NCBI GenBank assembly: GCA_037200525.1
Contig: JBBCGG010000001.1
Location: forward strand, 4,208,501 to 4,272,500
DNA length: 64,000 nt
Direction of reading: 5' to 3'
From: Methylocella sp.
Lineage (GTDB): Bacteria; Pseudomonadota; Alphaproteobacteria; Rhizobiales; Beijerinckiaceae
This document shows, in pieces, positions 62,537-64,000 of this stretch (the stretch's first letter is position 1; each line of letters opens with the position of its first letter). Position numbers and translations under genes: made by a program. The notes under the pieces were generated by a model that was not told the DNA's origin, did not search any database, and saw only the letters and a list, made by a program, of their open reading frames with translations.

Positions 62537-64000
62537 ATGCCCGAATTCCCCGGGAACATCTTGATATGTTCCTGTGAAGACACAATGCCGCTCGATCGCG
62601 AGGCGGTTGGTCGCGCCTGCCGCAGCGCGAGGGTAACGTCGGCGCGCCATCTTTGCCGCTCGGAACTGGGATTGTTCAAGGCGATCGCAGCGGATCCCGC
62701 CCCCCTGGTGGTGAGCTGTACGCAGGAAGCGGCGCTGTTCTCCGAGGTGGCGGCCGAGGCCGGGCGCGCGGCCATTGCATATGCCAATATTCGCGAAAGC
62801 GCCGGCTGGTCCAACGAAGCCGCCGAGGCGGGGCCGAAGATGGCGGCGCTGCTCGCAGCCGCAGCCGAACCCATGCCGCCGCCGCCCTCCGTCGCTTTGG
62901 AAAGCAATGGCGTCATTCTCATTTATGGGCGCGACGAGCAAGCGATCGAAGCAGGCAATCTGCTCAAGGACCATCTCGACGTCACGGTGCTTATCAAGCC
63001 GCCGGCGAATGTCGCCCCTCAGCGCGTCAATGATTTTCCTTTGGCGAAAGGCCTCGTTCGCTCGGCCAAAGGGCATCTTGGCGCCTTCGAGATCGTGGTC
63101 GATGATTTTGCGCAGGCTGCGCCCTCGTCGCGCGACGCGCTTTCGTTCGGGCCTTCGCGCAACGGGGCGCTGTCGCGTTGCGATATCATCCTCGATCTTT
63201 CCAACGGCGGCGCGCTGTTCTCCGCGCAGGATCTTCGCGATGGCTATCTTCGCGCCGATCCCGGCGATCCGGCGGCTATGCTACGGGCTATATTGAAAGC
63301 GCGGGATCTCGTCGGCGTCTTCGACAAGCCGCGTTATATCGCTTTCACCGAGCATCTCTGCGCCCACTCCCGCTCCAAAATCATCGGCTGCACGCGGTGC
63401 CTCGATCTTTGCCCCGCCGGCGCCATCGCTCCCGCCGGCGATCATGTTGCCATCGATCCGAACATTTGCGCCGGCTGCGGTCAATGCGCCGCCGCCTGCC
63501 CCACAGGAGCCGCTTCCTATGCCCTGCCCCCATCCGATGCGCTGATGCGGAAGCTTCGCGCCTTACTGCTCGGTTATCACGAGGCGGGCGGCGCGCGTGG
63601 GATCGTGCTCATCCACGACGAGGTTCATGGGACGCCGCTGATCGACGCGCTGGCGCGCTTCGGCGATGGGTTGCCTGCGCATGTTCTGCCGCTCGCCGTG
63701 AACGAGGTGACGCAAGTCGGGCTCGAGGTCATCGCCGCCGCCTTCGCTTATGGCGCATCGGCGATGCGCTTTCTTTTACGCGCGCGGTCGCGCCACGATG
63801 TGCAAGGGCTCACCGGAACGTTTGCACTCGCCAAGCCTATTCTCAAAGGCCTCGGCTTCGACGGCGAGCGGATCGCGGCCATCGAGACGGACGATCCCGA
63901 CGCGCTCAGCTACGCGCTGCGCGCAATTGCGCCGATGGAGGCCGCTCCGCGTCCGGCAAAGTTCCGTCCTGCCGGCGCCAAGCGCGGCGTAATGCGTTTC
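62537..64000 (+). CDS. 4Fe-4S ferredoxin-type protein, formate-dehydrogenase associated (right-truncated)
   Basis: An open frame of at least 488 codons that runs off the window. It starts MPEFPGNILICSCEDTMPLD. Two 4Fe-4S clusters are visible near residues 290-330: CTRCLDLCPAGAI and CAGCGQCAAACPTGAA. The N-terminal region with CSCED and CRSELGLF, then VSCTQEAALF, has further cysteines and resembles the start of FdhX-like proteins. The total length of the family is about 650 residues. It is divergent from the ligase-like block, and formate dehydrogenase genes probably follow beyond the edge. It would carry electrons to or from that enzyme. Confidence 0.85.
   Translation, partial: MPEFPGNILICSCEDTMPLDREAVGRACRSARVTSARHLCRSELGLFKAIAADPAPLVVSCTQEAALFSEVAAEAGRAAIAYANIRESAGWSNEAAEAGPKMAALLAAAAEPMPPPPSVALESNGVILIYGRDEQAIEAGNLLKDHLDVTVLIKPPANVAPQRVNDFPLAKGLVRSAKGHLGAFEIVVDDFAQAAPSSRDALSFGPSRNGALSRCDIILDLSNGGALFSAQDLRDGYLRADPGDPAAMLRAILKARDLVGVFDKPRYIAFTEHLCAHSRSKIIGCTRCLDLCPAGAIAPAGDHVAIDPNICAGCGQCAAACPTGAASYALPPSDALMRKLRALLLGYHEAGGARGIVLIHDEVHGTPLIDALARFGDGLPAHVLPLAVNEVTQVGLEVIAAAFAYGASAMRFLLRARSRHDVQGLTGTFALAKPILKGLGFDGERIAAIETDDPDALSYALRAIAPMEAAPRPAKFRPAGAKRGVMRF

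Overview
The window looks like a piece of an alphaproteobacterial chromosome, most likely Hyphomicrobiales (Rhizobiales) and plausibly the Beijerinckiaceae/Methylocystaceae side. The basis is gene content: an Irr-type Fur regulator with a heme regulatory motif beside hemH, a fabA-fabB-fabI cluster, an alphaproteobacterial set of formate-dehydrogenase accessory genes (DUF3305, DUF3306, DUF6352, DUF6505, TorD-like), a DUF1178 protein and ergothioneine genes. No rRNA gene is present, so genus is inference.

Layout. 1-2.9 kb: the decayed end of a prophage, with a terminase broken by an in-frame amber codon, two small phage genes and an S24/cI-type repressor flanked by five copies of one 12-bp operator. 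3.1-37 kb: ordinary chromosome. It carries a rhodanese, egtB-egtD, a fatty-acid hydroxylase, galU, hemH with irr, grxC, DUF1178, a dcp-type M3 peptidase, a membrane-anchored coiled-coil protein, a GST-queG-SDR operon, a mog / ATP-grasp-alpha-E / transglutaminase operon, two convergent mltB-like genes separated by an IS5-family element, uvrB, several small secreted or membrane proteins, a processive-type glycosyltransferase, cytochrome b561, a HAD hydrolase, a Tim44-like protein, fabA-fabB-fabI and tRNA-Ser(CGA).

37.1-53.97 kb: a 16.9-kb integrated element in the 3' end of tRNA-Ser. Both att copies, paired inner repeats that look like integrase arm sites, and a P4-type integrase at the right end can be seen. 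Inside are a XRE regulator, a block of virion genes (internal-core-like protein, transglycosylase protein split by a frameshift), small phage genes, two cargo genes (GT1 glycosyltransferase, HPP membrane protein), an iteron-like repeat cluster, and a replication block (AAA ATPase, Toprim, HTH). The ATPase is cut by a second IS5-family element. The element lacks recognisable terminase and capsid genes and looks defective.

54-64 kb: after a remnant of an older integrase comes a molybdenum/formate-dehydrogenase support cluster on the minus strand. It holds a ligase-fold protein without the usual catalytic lysine, DUF6505, DUF6352, DUF3305, DUF3306, a TorD-like chaperone, a 41-residue membrane peptide, a MoeA-like protein and a MoeA fused to a periplasmic-binding-like domain. 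Divergent from it is a 4Fe-4S protein that runs off the right edge. Overlapping start and stop codons tie the first five together. The likely joint task is maturation of, or electron transfer for, a molybdenum or tungsten formate dehydrogenase lying beyond the window.
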